A model generated the notes under the pieces. It was not told the DNA's origin, did no database searches, and saw only the letters and a list, made by a program, of their open reading frames with translations. A program made the translations under genes and the position numbers. DNA of 49,937 nucleotides, taken from positions 1 through 49,937 of the forward strand of contig CADCVH010000020.1 of NCBI GenBank assembly GCA_902806085.1, read 5' to 3'. This DNA comes from an uncultured Rubrobacteraceae bacterium. GTDB lineage: Bacteria; Actinomycetota; Rubrobacteria; Rubrobacterales; Rubrobacteraceae. Positions within the stretch are counted from its first letter, which is position 1; each line of letters begins with the position of its first letter. Below, piece by piece: positions 7,576-16,123 of this stretch.

Positions 7576-8804
7576 CGGGGACCGGGACGGGTACCGGGGA
7601 AGCCAACGCGAGCCGGTCCCGGCTGGTACTGGTAACGCTGCTGCTCGCCAGCACCCTGACCATCATGAGCGGGGCGACTATCTCTCCGTCTCTGCCGGGC
7701 ATCCAGGAGCAGTTCTCCGGAACGCCGAACGCGGAGCTACTGACGCGGCTGGTCTTGACCATGCCCGCCCTTTTCATAGCGATCTGCGCTCCCCTGGCCG
7801 GGACGCTGGTAGACCGGCTGGGCCGCAAGCCGGTGCTGCTGGTCTCGGTCGTCCTGTATGGGCTGGCCGGCGGCTCGGGGTTGGTACTCGGCAACCTGTA
7901 TACGATACTCGTCGGCCGGGCGCTCCTCGGCATAGCCGTCGCAGGCGTTATGACGAGTGCTACGACGCTAATCACGGACTACTACTCGGGGCAGGAGCGC
8001 TCCCGGGTCCTCGGGATACAGGCGGCTTTTATGGGTCTTGGCGGGGTTGCTTTTTTGACCTTCGGCGGCTTCCTGGCCGGAGTCGACTGGCGGGGGCCGT
8101 TCGCCATCTACCTGATCGCTCTGCTACTCGCGCCCCTGGTCGCGCTGAGGCTGGTAGAGCCTTCGAGGTACGCCTCGGAAGAGGGCTCGAAAGAGGGCGG
8201 GGATGACCACGGAGGGCAGGAGCCCACGGGCACTGCCCGGTTGCTGGCCGTTATCTACACTCTGGCTATCGTCGGCATGATCGTGTTCTACATGGTTCCG
8301 ACCCAGCTACCGTTCTACTTCGAGAACTTGCTCGGTATCGGGGCCACCGGAAGCGGCCTTGCCATAGCGCTGCTCTCCCTTTTTCAGTCCTTTACCTCCC
8401 TGTCTTACGGCAGCTTGCGTGCCAGGCTCGGCTACCGGACCGTGGCGATCATCACCTTCGCCCTGATCGGGGTCGGCTACGCCCTTATCGGGCTCGCGGG
8501 CAGTCTCCCTCTCGCCCTCTTGGGACTGGTCGTCGGCGGCTCTGGGGTAGGGTTGCTCCTGCCGAACCTGAACAACTGGGTCTCCTCCGGCACGCCGGTT
8601 GCCGTGAGGGGCCGGGCGCTGGGGGGCTTGACCTCCACGATCTTCCTGGGCCAGTTTCTTTCGCCGCTCCTCAGCCAGCCGGTCGGCGGAGCCTACGGAT
8701 TCGGGACCGCCTTTCTGGTGGCGGCGTTCATTTCGGTGGCCCTCATGGTCTTCGTGGCCGTAACCGGCAGGCAGAAGAGCTCCAAGCCAGCCACCGAGAC
8801 TTGA
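7572..8804 (+). CDS. MFS transporter
   Basis: This 410-residue inner-membrane transporter of the major facilitator superfamily has about twelve hydrophobic segments. The loop between helices 2 and 3 carries LVDRLGRKPVLL, the classic MFS motif A. The acidic-to-neutral central loop (SEEGSKEGGDDHGGQEPTG) separates the two six-helix halves. LVGRALLGIAVAGVM is like helix 4 of drug-proton antiporters, so multidrug or metabolite efflux is the most likely role, but no substrate can be named. Translation starts at GTG 7572, overlapping the rhodanese stop. The pairing with a sulfurtransferase hints at sulfur-compound or xenobiotic export but proves nothing. Confidence 0.93.
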   Translation: MTGTGTGTGEANASRSRLVLVTLLLASTLTIMSGATISPSLPGIQEQFSGTPNAELLTRLVLTMPALFIAICAPLAGTLVDRLGRKPVLLVSVVLYGLAGGSGLVLGNLYTILVGRALLGIAVAGVMTSATTLITDYYSGQERSRVLGIQAAFMGLGGVAFLTFGGFLAGVDWRGPFAIYLIALLLAPLVALRLVEPSRYASEEGSKEGGDDHGGQEPTGTARLLAVIYTLAIVGMIVFYMVPTQLPFYFENLLGIGATGSGLAIALLSLFQSFTSLSYGSLRARLGYRTVAIITFALIGVGYALIGLAGSLPLALLGLVVGGSGVGLLLPNLNNWVSSGTPVAVRGRALGGLTSTIFLGQFLSPLLSQPVGGAYGFGTAFLVAAFISVALMVFVAVTGRQKSSKPATET

Positions 8805-9062
8805 AGGGAGTACGCCCCGGGGTGGCGCTCGGTACGGTGTCGGCGAGCGATACTCGGGGCTTCTTCGGGCACTGCGGCTACCGTTCGATAGATCGACCAC
8901 CATGACATACGCTCCAGGCCAGCAATAATGCACCGTAGAGCTGCGGCGGAGCTTGACAGTAACGTTGCGGAATCTCGACCGTTAGTTGGTTTCTAGGGTC
9001 ATCGAGATCGATGAAGTGTCAACATCGTGTCAGAACAAAACGAAGCCGGAGAGGAAAGCTAG

Positions 9063-9995
9063 ATGCCAAAGGCAGTCAGGTTTGAGGAGTACGGCGGGAT
9101 CGACGTCCTCTACGTCGCGGAGGTGGAGCGGCCCGTTCCCGGAGCGGGGCAGGTCCTCGTAAGAGTAAAGGCCGCCGGGATCAACCCGGGTGAGGCGACC
9201 GTCCGCCAAGGGACGTACGACAGCATGTTCCCCGATGCGTTCCCTTCGGCCTTCCCTCTCGGTCAGGGTAGCGACCTGGCCGGAATCGTGGAGGAGATCG
9301 GCGAGGGGGTAGACGGTTTTGCGGTGGGCGACGAGGTCATAGGGTTCGTCAGCAACAGATCCAGCCAGGCCGAGCTAGTGGTGGCCGAGGCCGGAGATCT
9401 CATCCCGCGCCCTGATGGCGTCCCGTGGGAAGGGGCCGGCGCCCTGTTCGTGGCCGGGACGACGGCGTACGCGGCGGTGCGGGCCGTGGCCGCCGGCGAG
9501 GGCGACACCCTGGTCGTCTCGGGTGCCGCGGGAGGGGTCGGCTCGATAGCCGTGCAGTTGGCGAAGCGCGCGGGAGCCACGGTCATAGGGCTCGCCAGCG
9601 AAGCGAACCACGAGTGGCTGCGCTCCCACGGCATCATCCCGATCGTCTACGGCGAAGGTCAGGCCGACCGCATCAGGCAAGCTTCCGGCGGCGAGGTGGA
9701 CGCCTTCATCGACACTTTCGGCTCGGGCTACGTCGAGCTCGCGTTGAACCTCGGCGTCCGGCCCGAGCGTATAGACACGATCATCGACTTCGCGGCGGTG
9801 GAGAAGCACGGGGTCAAGGCAGAGGGAGCCGCCTACGCGGCGAGCGCCGACGTGGTGGCAGAGCTCGCGGGCATGATCTCCGAGGGAGATCTGGCGGTCC
9901 CGATTGCCCGGGTCTATCCCCTGGCCGAGGTCCAGGACGCCTACCGGGAGCTCGAAACGCGTCACACCAGGGGCAAGATCGTGCTCCAACCGTAA
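9063..9995 (+). CDS. Zinc-independent medium-chain dehydrogenase (quinone reductase-like)
   Basis: This 310-residue MDR-superfamily oxidoreductase is of the NADPH:quinone reductase type. The N-terminal GroES-like domain has VLVRVKAAGINPGEATVRQG and GQGSDLAGIVEEIGEGVDGF. The Rossmann domain has VVSGAAGGVGSIAVQLAKRA (AAGGVGS, nucleotide binding). The catalytic zinc ligands of alcohol dehydrogenases are absent, as in quinone reductases. It ends with the usual YPLAEVQDAYRELETRHTRG block. The start ATG at 9063 has GGAGAGGAAAG upstream. The 258-bp gap before it holds a TTGACA-like site near 8954 but no gene. It probably detoxifies quinones or unsaturated carbonyls. Confidence 0.92.
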   Translation: MPKAVRFEEYGGIDVLYVAEVERPVPGAGQVLVRVKAAGINPGEATVRQGTYDSMFPDAFPSAFPLGQGSDLAGIVEEIGEGVDGFAVGDEVIGFVSNRSSQAELVVAEAGDLIPRPDGVPWEGAGALFVAGTTAYAAVRAVAAGEGDTLVVSGAAGGVGSIAVQLAKRAGATVIGLASEANHEWLRSHGIIPIVYGEGQADRIRQASGGEVDAFIDTFGSGYVELALNLGVRPERIDTIIDFAAVEKHGVKAEGAAYAASADVVAELAGMISEGDLAVPIARVYPLAEVQDAYRELETRHTRGKIVLQP

Positions 9996-10302
9996 GCCCC
10001 GGCCACGGACCCCATCCCACCCGCTCGACATATGAGGAACGGTGATCCCGACGCCCGCTGAGGCGCGCGTCCTGGTCCCGGACGGGTGGCCGGAGGGCCG
10101 CTCGTGCGCAACGGTGGTGGCGACGTGCAAAAACGAACGGAGCTCTCAACGCAGGTTGTGAAACGCCCAGTTGTTGGGCTCCGAGCGACGGCGACGTGCG
10201 GTCGTCGGCTTTTTCGCCGAGTGTCATCGATCAAACCCCGCAAGAATCGCCCTCGTCACGTCCGGGCAAGCACGGTCTCAGAGCGATTTCGGGGCAACCG
10301 CA
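9996..10302. other. Gene-free stretch between convergent genes
   Basis: About 300 bases separate the dehydrogenase (plus) from the TetR gene (minus). Open frames here have no family resemblance or ribosome sites. A GC-rich segment ending in CGGCTTTTTC near 10207-10216 could serve as a weak terminator for the dehydrogenase, but its stem is imperfect. Confidence 0.45.
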
Positions 10303-10929
10303 TCATCGCGAAGGCGCGCGCAACCCGCCTTGAATCAAGGAGGCAAACGCCTCGGCAGCTTCTGCCTCGCTGCAGTCGCCCCGCACCATCGCGGCCGAGA
10401 GCGCCTCACCCGCGCCGACCAGGCCGACGCAGCGCCGTTCCAACTCGGCCGGCGACAGGGTGCTGTGCGGCTTCAACACCGATGCGAACAACCGGACGTA
10501 GCCGTCGAGCAGTTCCTGGTACACCATGGCCTTCTCCTCGCTGCCCGCCAGCGCGGCGCCCACCGCGTGCCATTCGCCGCTCGTATCGGCAGAACAATGG
10601 ACGTAGGCGGCCGCGAGGGCCTCAACGGTCTCTTCGAGGCCCCGCTCGCCGGTGGTCAACGCGTTCCGAAGCGCGTCCGCCTGCTCCCTGTCGATCGACT
10701 TGTAAAGCTCGATCAGCAACCCCGACCGCGTACCGAAGTGATCGTAGGCGACCGGCTTGGACACCCCGGCGCGCGCGGCCAGATGCCCCAGGGTCAGCCG
10801 ATCCGCACCCTCATCCCGGACGATCACGAGCGCCGTGTCGAGCAACTGACGCCTCCGCTCCGCCTTCGAAAGCCTCCGCGAGGCCGGCCTCTCGATCATG
10901 CCTTCCAGCTCGCTTCTCATGATTATCAC
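10303..10929 (-). CDS. TetR-family transcriptional regulator
   Basis: This 208-residue dimeric repressor has an N-terminal TetR HTH at residues 20-70: RRQLLDTALVIVRDEGADRL, then LAARAGVSKPVAYDHFGTRS and LLIELYKSID. The C-terminal part is a helical ligand-binding domain with a loosely conserved TetR_C-type sequence. It is divergent from the reductase/hydrolase/ankyrin operon starting at 11018. Two 13-bp repeats lie in the 88-bp gap, so it probably represses both itself and that operon. The inducer is unknown but may be a substrate of the reductase or the alpha/beta hydrolase. The gene begins at ATG 10929. Confidence 0.93.
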   Translation of the reverse strand: MIIMRSELEGMIERPASRRLSKAERRRQLLDTALVIVRDEGADRLTLGHLAARAGVSKPVAYDHFGTRSGLLIELYKSIDREQADALRNALTTGERGLEETVEALAAAYVHCSADTSGEWHAVGAALAGSEEKAMVYQELLDGYVRLFASVLKPHSTLSPAELERRCVGLVGAGEALSAAMVRGDCSEAEAAEAFASLIQGGLRAPSR

Positions 10930-10948
10930 CTTCCCTTGCGGACCTATC

Positions 10949-10988
10949 CTACTAATGGTAGCTTAGTGGTGTAAGTTACTCATGGTAG
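10949..10988. promoter_or_regulatory. Twin operator-like repeats between TetR gene and its operon
   Basis: CTACTAATGGTAG (10949-10961) and TTACTCATGGTAG (10976-10988) are 13-bp copies differing at two positions and starting 27 bp apart. Each is a partial inverted repeat (TAC...GTA). They fill the divergent promoter region and are the obvious binding sites for the neighbouring TetR protein. Confidence 0.65.
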
Positions 10989-11017
10989 GTTTTAGCACGA
11001 GACAAGGAGGCTTAGCA

Positions 11018-12025
11018 ATGTCAACGGATCCCATCCTGCTCGTCGGCGGTTCCGGCGTCGTCGGTCGCAAGACGGCGCGGTTCCTGCGCGACGCCCACCC
11101 CGACGCGCCGCTCCTGGTCGGCGGGCGCGACCTCGCCAGGGCCGAGGAAGCCGCGGCCGAGATCGGCGGTGCGGAGGGCGTGGCGCTCGACCTGGCCGCC
11201 GACGACCTCGGCCTCGGCGGGCGTCCGGTAAGCGCCGTCGCCGTCCTTCCGAAGGACGACAGGATCGCCGGGCTCCGCTTCGCCCAGGCACGCGGCGTGC
11301 CGCACGTCAGCATCTCCGGAGGCATCGACGAGATCGGCCCCGAGGTAGCGGCCTACGTGCACGAGCCGGATGCCGCGCCGGTCGTCCTCGGCGCCGAATG
11401 GCTCGTGGGCGCCACGACCGTCCCCACGCTCGAGTTCGCCAAGGCGTTCGGCCGGGTCCACGACATCGCCATCGGAGCGCTGCTCGACGAGCAGGATACC
11501 GGCGGTCCGACGACGGCCGTCGACCTGGAGCACCTGAGGAAAACCACGTCGGCTGCGCTCACTCGTCGCGACGGCGCCTACTTGTGGCGTGTTGGCGACG
11601 ATGCCAAGGCCGGGTTCCGCGCCGCCGACGGCACCGAGATGGAGGCCTTCGCCTTCACCCCCTATGACGTCGTCGGCCTGGCGACCGCGACCGGCGCGCC
11701 GAACGTTCGGTTCGATCTCGCGATCGGGGTGAGCTCCACCCGCCGCCGCGGCGAGCCGATGTCGACCGAGATCGTGATCGAACTCGCCGGGGAGGATCGT
11801 GCGGGCCGACCGCTCAGGACGCGTCACGCGGTCGTCCATCCCGACGGGCAGATGCCGCTGACCGGGCTCGGGGTCGCCATGGTCCTCGAACGGCTCGTCG
11901 GGCTCGACGGAGATCCGGCGACCCCGCCCGGGCTCTACTTCCCGTACCAGCTGCTCGAACCCGCCGCCTATCTAGCCCGCCTCGAGCAGATCGGTGGAGC
12001 GGTCCTGAACCTGGAGGTGCTGTGA
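11018..12025 (+). CDS. Saccharopine dehydrogenase-like NAD(P)-binding protein
   Basis: This 335-residue reductase-like protein has an N-terminal Rossmann domain: ILLVGGSGVVGRKTARFL carries the GGSGVVG dinucleotide motif, and PLLVGGRDLARAEEAAAEIG the second strand-helix. The remainder resembles saccharopine dehydrogenase-like/trans-acting enoyl reductase proteins with no clear catalytic residue. The start chosen is ATG 11018, because AAGGAGG (11004-11010) sits seven bases upstream. An in-frame ATG at 10982 lies inside the operator region and is unlikely. The stop overlaps the next gene (TGATG). It is the first gene of the TetR-controlled operon, and the substrate is unknown. Confidence 0.82.
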   Translation: MSTDPILLVGGSGVVGRKTARFLRDAHPDAPLLVGGRDLARAEEAAAEIGGAEGVALDLAADDLGLGGRPVSAVAVLPKDDRIAGLRFAQARGVPHVSISGGIDEIGPEVAAYVHEPDAAPVVLGAEWLVGATTVPTLEFAKAFGRVHDIAIGALLDEQDTGGPTTAVDLEHLRKTTSAALTRRDGAYLWRVGDDAKAGFRAADGTEMEAFAFTPYDVVGLATATGAPNVRFDLAIGVSSTRRRGEPMSTEIVIELAGEDRAGRPLRTRHAVVHPDGQMPLTGLGVAMVLERLVGLDGDPATPPGLYFPYQLLEPAAYLARLEQIGGAVLNLEVL

Positions 12026-13050
12026 TGCCTGGCGATATTCGGCAGGCTTCGGCCGACCCGTTCCCGATACGCCGAGCACAGGTGCGGGCGAACGGGGCGT
12101 CGTTCCACGTGATCGAGCAGGGTCAGGGACCCGCCGTCCTGTTCTGCCACGGCTTCCCCGACACGGCGGAGACCTGGCGCAGCCAGATGCGCGCCGTCGC
12201 GGGGGCGGGCCACCGTGCTGTTGCGCTCGACATGCGCGGCTTCGGCGCGAGCTACGCCCCGTCCGACGTGGGCCTTTACAGCGCGCTTCATACCGTGGGC
12301 GATCTGGTGGGCGTGCTCGACGCGCTCGGCATCCGGTCCGCCGTCCTCGTCGGCCACGACTGGGGCGCGGACGTCGCCCAGCGTGCCATGGTGATGCGGC
12401 CCGACCGTTTTCGCGCGATGGTCAGCTTGAGCATTCCTTTCCAGCCCCGCGGCGAGATCAGCACCTGGGACGAGCTTCGCCGGCAGGGTCTCGGTGATCT
12501 CTACTACGCCTTCGGCATGATGAAGCCGGGTGCCAAAGCGCACTTCGAACCCGCCGAGAGGACGATACCCAGCATCCTGTACTGGCTCTCGGCCAGCCCG
12601 CCACCAGGCACTGGATGGGACCCTGTCGATCCGGCCCGGCACATGCTTCGGCCCTCTCCCGTGGCCGTGCCCAGTTGGGCGGACCCGGATTACGTTCACC
12701 ACACGATCCGCTCGTTCGAGAAGACCGGGTTCCATGGCGGGCTCAACTACTACCGGGCCGCCCAAGAGACGTTCGATCTCATGCCGGCGTTCAAGGGTGC
12801 GCTGATCCGGCAGCCGTCGCTCTACGTCTGGGGCGCCGCCGACGGCCTCTGCCAGTTGTTCCACCCAACGCCCCCCACGCCCGAGGAGCTTCGGCGCCTG
12901 GCGCCCGGCCTGGTCGACGTCGTCCGCCTGGAAAATGCGGGCCACTGGCCCCAGCACGAGGCCGCCCGCCGCGTCAACGCCGAGCTGGTGAAGTTCCTCG
13001 GCAAGATCGGATCGCCGCGAGAGCCTGACGTGGCCGGGCGCAATGGCTGA
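12025..13050 (+). CDS. Alpha/beta hydrolase, epoxide hydrolase-like
   Basis: This 341-residue hydrolase resembles soluble epoxide hydrolases and haloalkane dehalogenases. The oxyanion-hole motif is FCHGFPD, and the nucleophile elbow is GHDWGAD, where Asp takes the place of Ser; this is the hallmark of epoxide hydrolases and dehalogenases. The catalytic His is in ENAGHWPQHE near the C-terminus. A cap region lies between (about 150-240) and includes LNYYRAAQETFDL, a segment that often supplies the lid tyrosine. The start is ATG 12025, with GGAGG (12013-12017) seven bases upstream; it overlaps the preceding stop. The end overlaps the ankyrin gene by 8 bases. Together with the reductase it may handle an epoxide or similar reactive compound. 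Confidence 0.9.
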   Translation: MPGDIRQASADPFPIRRAQVRANGASFHVIEQGQGPAVLFCHGFPDTAETWRSQMRAVAGAGHRAVALDMRGFGASYAPSDVGLYSALHTVGDLVGVLDALGIRSAVLVGHDWGADVAQRAMVMRPDRFRAMVSLSIPFQPRGEISTWDELRRQGLGDLYYAFGMMKPGAKAHFEPAERTIPSILYWLSASPPPGTGWDPVDPARHMLRPSPVAVPSWADPDYVHHTIRSFEKTGFHGGLNYYRAAQETFDLMPAFKGALIRQPSLYVWGAADGLCQLFHPTPPTPEELRRLAPGLVDVVRLENAGHWPQHEAARRVNAELVKFLGKIGSPREPDVAGRNG

Positions 13051-14104
13051 CGCCCAGCCGACCGCACCCACCCCCATCGAAAGGGGATACGACGTGACAC
13101 TCGAAGCCTCGATTCGGGCCGGCGATCTCGCGGCCGCGATCGACCTCCTTCGCTCGGGCGCGGACGCGAACCGCCGCGGCCCCGAAGGGTTCACCCCCCT
13201 GATGATCGCCTCCGGCCTCGGCCAGTCGCAGATGGTGGATCTCCTGCTCACGGCCGGGGCGGACGCGCTCGCGGTCGAGCCGCGCATGGGCGCGACGGCG
13301 CTCCACAAGGCGGCGCAGTCCGGCAACGCCGACGTCATCGGGCTGCTCCTCGACCACGGATCCTTCGTCGATCAACAGTCCCCTGTTCTCGGGAACACGC
13401 CGCTCATGGACGCGGTCCTGCACAAGCACGGGGAGGCGGTCCGGCTGCTCCTGAAGCGCGGCGCCAGGACGACGATCAGGAACCACTGGCGGCAGACGGC
13501 GCTCGACCTCGCGCAACTCGACGGCCTCGACACGATCACGCGTATGATCGAGGCGCGGAACGAGACCGATGCCGGGCAGGTCCGTGCCCTGACCCTGATA
13601 ACGGCGATCAAGGCGGGTGACCTCGGCGAGGTCGAAAGGCTCATCGCGGCCGGAGCCCGCGTCAACGAGCGGGTGCCGATCGTGGGTAGCCTCGACGACG
13701 ACTACACCCCGCTTGGCATCGCCGCGCGCGAGGGGCGCGCCGACCTCGTTGGCGTGCTGCTCGACGCGGGCGCGGACCCTCGCCGGGTAATCGGACTGAT
13801 GAAGGGTACGCCGGTCCACGAGGCCGGCTTCTTCGGCCACGCCGACGTCCTCGTGGCGCTTACGGAAGAGCGCGATCGTCCCGGTACGCCGGCGCCCGAG
13901 CTTGATGCGCAGGGTTCCTATAACGGACTGACGGCGCTGCACGACGCGGTCTGGCACGGGCATCTCGAAGCGGCGCGGGCGCTGATCGATGCCGGCGCCC
14001 GCCTGGACCTGAAGACCCACGCCGGCCTGACGCCCAGAGAGCTGGCGCTGCTCTACGGCTACGACGATCTCGCCGGTTTCCTCGCGGAGGCTGGGCGGGA
14101 GTGA
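13043..14104 (+). CDS. Ankyrin-repeat protein
   Basis: This protein of 336-353 residues is made almost wholly of ankyrin repeats. Typical units are GFTPLMIASGLGQSQMVDLL, GATALHKAAQSGNADVIGLL, GNTPLMDAVLHKHGEAVRLL and GLTALHDAVWHGHLEAARAL; about eight can be counted. Ankyrin proteins are binding scaffolds, and no catalytic domain is present. It overlaps the hydrolase gene by eight bases (ATG 13043). A GTG at 13094 behind AAAGGGGA is an alternative start that would remove the proline-rich leader. The compact operon with the reductase and hydrolase suggests it binds one of them. Translation ends at 14104. Confidence 0.9.
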   Translation: MADAQPTAPTPIERGYDVTLEASIRAGDLAAAIDLLRSGADANRRGPEGFTPLMIASGLGQSQMVDLLLTAGADALAVEPRMGATALHKAAQSGNADVIGLLLDHGSFVDQQSPVLGNTPLMDAVLHKHGEAVRLLLKRGARTTIRNHWRQTALDLAQLDGLDTITRMIEARNETDAGQVRALTLITAIKAGDLGEVERLIAAGARVNERVPIVGSLDDDYTPLGIAAREGRADLVGVLLDAGADPRRVIGLMKGTPVHEAGFFGHADVLVALTEERDRPGTPAPELDAQGSYNGLTALHDAVWHGHLEAARALIDAGARLDLKTHAGLTPRELALLYGYDDLAGFLAEAGRE

Positions 14105-14116
14105 TGTTCAAAGCGT

Positions 14117-14230
14117 ATGGACGTTATCCAAGAGCGAATGGTTTCCGGCCTTTCTGAAGACGAGAGACAGGAGTTACTCGGGTTGCTTCGAGGGTGTTCC
14201 CCGGCTCTCCAGCAAGCACAGGCCGCGAGA
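14117..14230 (+). pseudogene. MarR-family regulator C-terminal remnant
   Basis: A short frame begins MDVIQERMVSGLSEDERQEL and continues LLGLLRGCSPALQQA. This matches the C-terminal dimerisation helices of MarR regulators (LxxGLSxEERxxLxxLLR). The winged-helix DNA-binding domain is missing, and the frame then drifts into unrelated sequence before the tRNA. It is probably a relic. The start at 14117 is only 12 bp after the ankyrin stop. Confidence 0.4.
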
Positions 14231-14340
14231 ATTGCATGGTCAGCTATCGTCGTGTCCGCGTATGCTCAAAGTCCGACCATAGTTTTGACCATAACCCCAC
14301 GGGGGTCGAGGGGGGTCCAGAGGGGTCTACCGAAACTCCG

Positions 14341-14368
14341 AAAAGCAAAAAGCCCCGCAAAACGGGGC
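14341..14368 (-). terminator. Rho-independent terminator of tRNA-Gln
   Basis: On the minus strand, just after the tRNA, GCCCCG-TTTTG-CGGGGC forms a perfect 6-bp GC stem with a 5-nt loop (14368-14352). It is followed by TTTTTGCTTTT. This is a textbook intrinsic terminator. Confidence 0.9.
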
Positions 14369-14378
14369 CTTTGGGGGG

Positions 14379-14449
14379 CTGCCGGACCAGGATTCGAACC
14401 TGGACTAAGTGATTCAGAGTCACTCGTGCTGCCGTTACACCATCCGGCA
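14379..14449 (-). tRNA. tRNA-Gln (anticodon CTG)
   Basis: The minus strand folds as a complete cloverleaf. The acceptor stem is TGCCGGA (5') with TCCGGCA (3') and a G discriminator, as expected for Gln. The anticodon stem AGTGA/TCACT encloses the loop CTCTGAA, giving anticodon CTG, which reads CAG. The T arm is CCAGG-TTCGAAT-CCTGG. The 3' CCA is not encoded. An intrinsic terminator follows directly. Confidence 0.95.
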
Positions 14450-14499
14450 AAATACAGCGGGGCGTATTGTAACGCGTGGTCCCGCCCGCGTCGAGGCGT

Positions 14500-15450
14500 T
14501 TAGCCGGCGCTTTGGGCCGGGCCGCCGGTCTCCATGGTACGGAGAAGTTTGATCCTCTCCTCTATCGGCGGGTGGGTTGAGAAGAGGCCCTTCGAGCGTT
14601 TCTCGAACTTCTTTATAGGGTTGGCGATGTACAGGTGCGCCGTGGCGCGGTTGGCGACCTCGAGGATCTCCCGGTCGCCGCTTATCTTCGCCAATGCGTC
14701 GGCGAGGCCGTCGGGGTTGCGGGTGAGGCGGACGGCGGTGGCGTCGGCGAGGTACTCGCGCTGGCGGCTTATGGACATCTGGAGGAGGCGGGCGAAGAGC
14801 GGGGCGAGGATGGCGAGCACTACCGCCACGACCATCATTATTATCTGGACGTAGCCGCCGCCCTCCCTGCTACGGCCGCCGCCGAACCAGAGGCCGCGCA
14901 GGAAGAAGTCCGAGATCAGGACGGTGGTTCCCACGAGGATGCCGACGAGCATGGCGTAGCGGATGTCGTAGTTGCCGACGTGGGCCATCTCGTGGGCCAT
15001 CACACCCTGCAGCTCGTCCCGGTTCAGCTTGTCGAGCAGGCCGCTCGTGACGGCGACGGAGGCGTGCTCGGGGTCGCGGCCCGTGGCGAAGGCGTTTGGG
15101 GCGGTGTCCCGGATGATGTAGACCTTCGGCATCGGGAGGCCGCCGGCTATGGACATCTCCTCGACGACGTTGAAGAGCTGGGGGGCGTCTTCGTGCGTGA
15201 TCTCCTTCGCCCTCGAGGCGGCGAGCACCATCCTGTCGCCGGCGAAGTAGGAGACGAGGCCGGTGATCGTGCCGACGACGAGGGCGAGGGCGAGGCCGAA
15301 GAGGGCGCGCCTCGGGTCGCCTAGCCAGGCGTAGCCTATAACGTAGCCGAGCACGAGGACGAAGACGAAGAAGGCCAGGATCAGGAACAGGCTGTTGCGC
15401 CGGTTGACGCCGATCCGGTCCCGGAACGTCCCCTGGTTGCCGGCTTCCAT
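14500..15450 (-). CDS. htpX: Membrane zinc metalloprotease HtpX (M48)
   Basis: This 316-residue M48 peptidase has N-terminal membrane helices (about 20-42 and 46-70), a second hydrophobic pair (about 165-185 and 195-225) and the zinc motif HEMAH at 153-157. A downstream Glu (REYLADATAVRL) supplies the third ligand. HtpX degrades misfolded membrane proteins, with its active site facing the cytoplasm. It lies 7 bp behind lemA on the same strand; lemA-htpX pairs are widespread and probably form an operon. The C-terminal FSTHPPIEERI is the conserved M48B ending. Length and domains are complete. Confidence 0.95.
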   Translation of the reverse strand: MEAGNQGTFRDRIGVNRRNSLFLILAFFVFVLVLGYVIGYAWLGDPRRALFGLALALVVGTITGLVSYFAGDRMVLAASRAKEITHEDAPQLFNVVEEMSIAGGLPMPKVYIIRDTAPNAFATGRDPEHASVAVTSGLLDKLNRDELQGVMAHEMAHVGNYDIRYAMLVGILVGTTVLISDFFLRGLWFGGGRSREGGGYVQIIMMVVAVVLAILAPLFARLLQMSISRQREYLADATAVRLTRNPDGLADALAKISGDREILEVANRATAHLYIANPIKKFEKRSKGLFSTHPPIEERIKLLRTMETGGPAQSAG

Positions 15451-15457
15451 TCCTCCC

Positions 15458-16015
15458 CTAGTCGTAAGAGACCGTGACGGACTCCCGCTCGGGCCCTTGC
15501 GCCTCGAAGTACTCCTTCTCCGTGAAGCCCATCGCCCGGGCGAAGAGCACCGCCGGGAAGCTCTGTATCTTCGTGTTGTAGGAGCCGACGGAGTCGTTGT
15601 AGTGCTGCCTCGCGAAGGAGATCTTGTTCTCCGTCGAAGACAACTCCTCCTGGAAGTCCACCAGCACCCGGTCGGAGCGCAGCTCGGGGTAGCTCTCGGC
15701 CACGGCGAAGAGGTTGCCGATGGCGCCGCTTAAGCGCGACTCGCTCTGGGCCTGCTCCCCCACACCCTGGGGTTGCATCGCGCGGGAGCGGGCCTGGGTG
15801 ACCTGCGTCAGGACCTCCTGCTCCTGGCGGAAGTACTTCTTCACGCCTTCGAGGAGGTTGGGGATGAGGTCGTAGCGGCGCTTGAGCTGGACGTCTATCT
15901 GGCGGTACGCCTCCTCGGTCTCGTTCCTGCGCCGCACCAGACCGTTGTACGTGACGATGGCGAAGATCACGAGCACCACCAGAACGATTACCAGGATGAT
16001 CGTCGCGATGCCCAA
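15458..16015 (-). CDS. lemA: LemA family protein
   Basis: This 185-residue membrane-anchored protein has one N-terminal helix (IATIILVIVLVVLVIFAIVT) followed by a long helical domain on the outside. Conserved LemA features are visible: YNGLVRRRNETEEAYRQIDV, QLKRRYDLIPNLLEGVKKYF, AVAESYPELRSD and the ending FPAVLFARAMGFTEKEYFE. The function of LemA is not settled; it is linked to envelope stress and commonly paired with HtpX, as here. Its ATG is at 16015, and a region with a strong inverted repeat lies upstream. Confidence 0.95.
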   Translation of the reverse strand: MGIATIILVIVLVVLVIFAIVTYNGLVRRRNETEEAYRQIDVQLKRRYDLIPNLLEGVKKYFRQEQEVLTQVTQARSRAMQPQGVGEQAQSESRLSGAIGNLFAVAESYPELRSDRVLVDFQEELSSTENKISFARQHYNDSVGSYNTKIQSFPAVLFARAMGFTEKEYFEAQGPERESVTVSYD

Positions 16016-16123
16016 AAGAGACCTCCGTGAAAGGTGTACGTCGGACGAATTATAGCTACGCAGTGCGCAGCGTGAGGTTTCGGATGGAAGGCTCCCAGGT
16101 TCGAGGTCGCCCGCTCCGCGGGC

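Noticed and set aside
11968-13338. 456-codon minus-strand frame
   Set aside because: Antisense to the hydrolase and ankyrin genes, low-complexity sequence.
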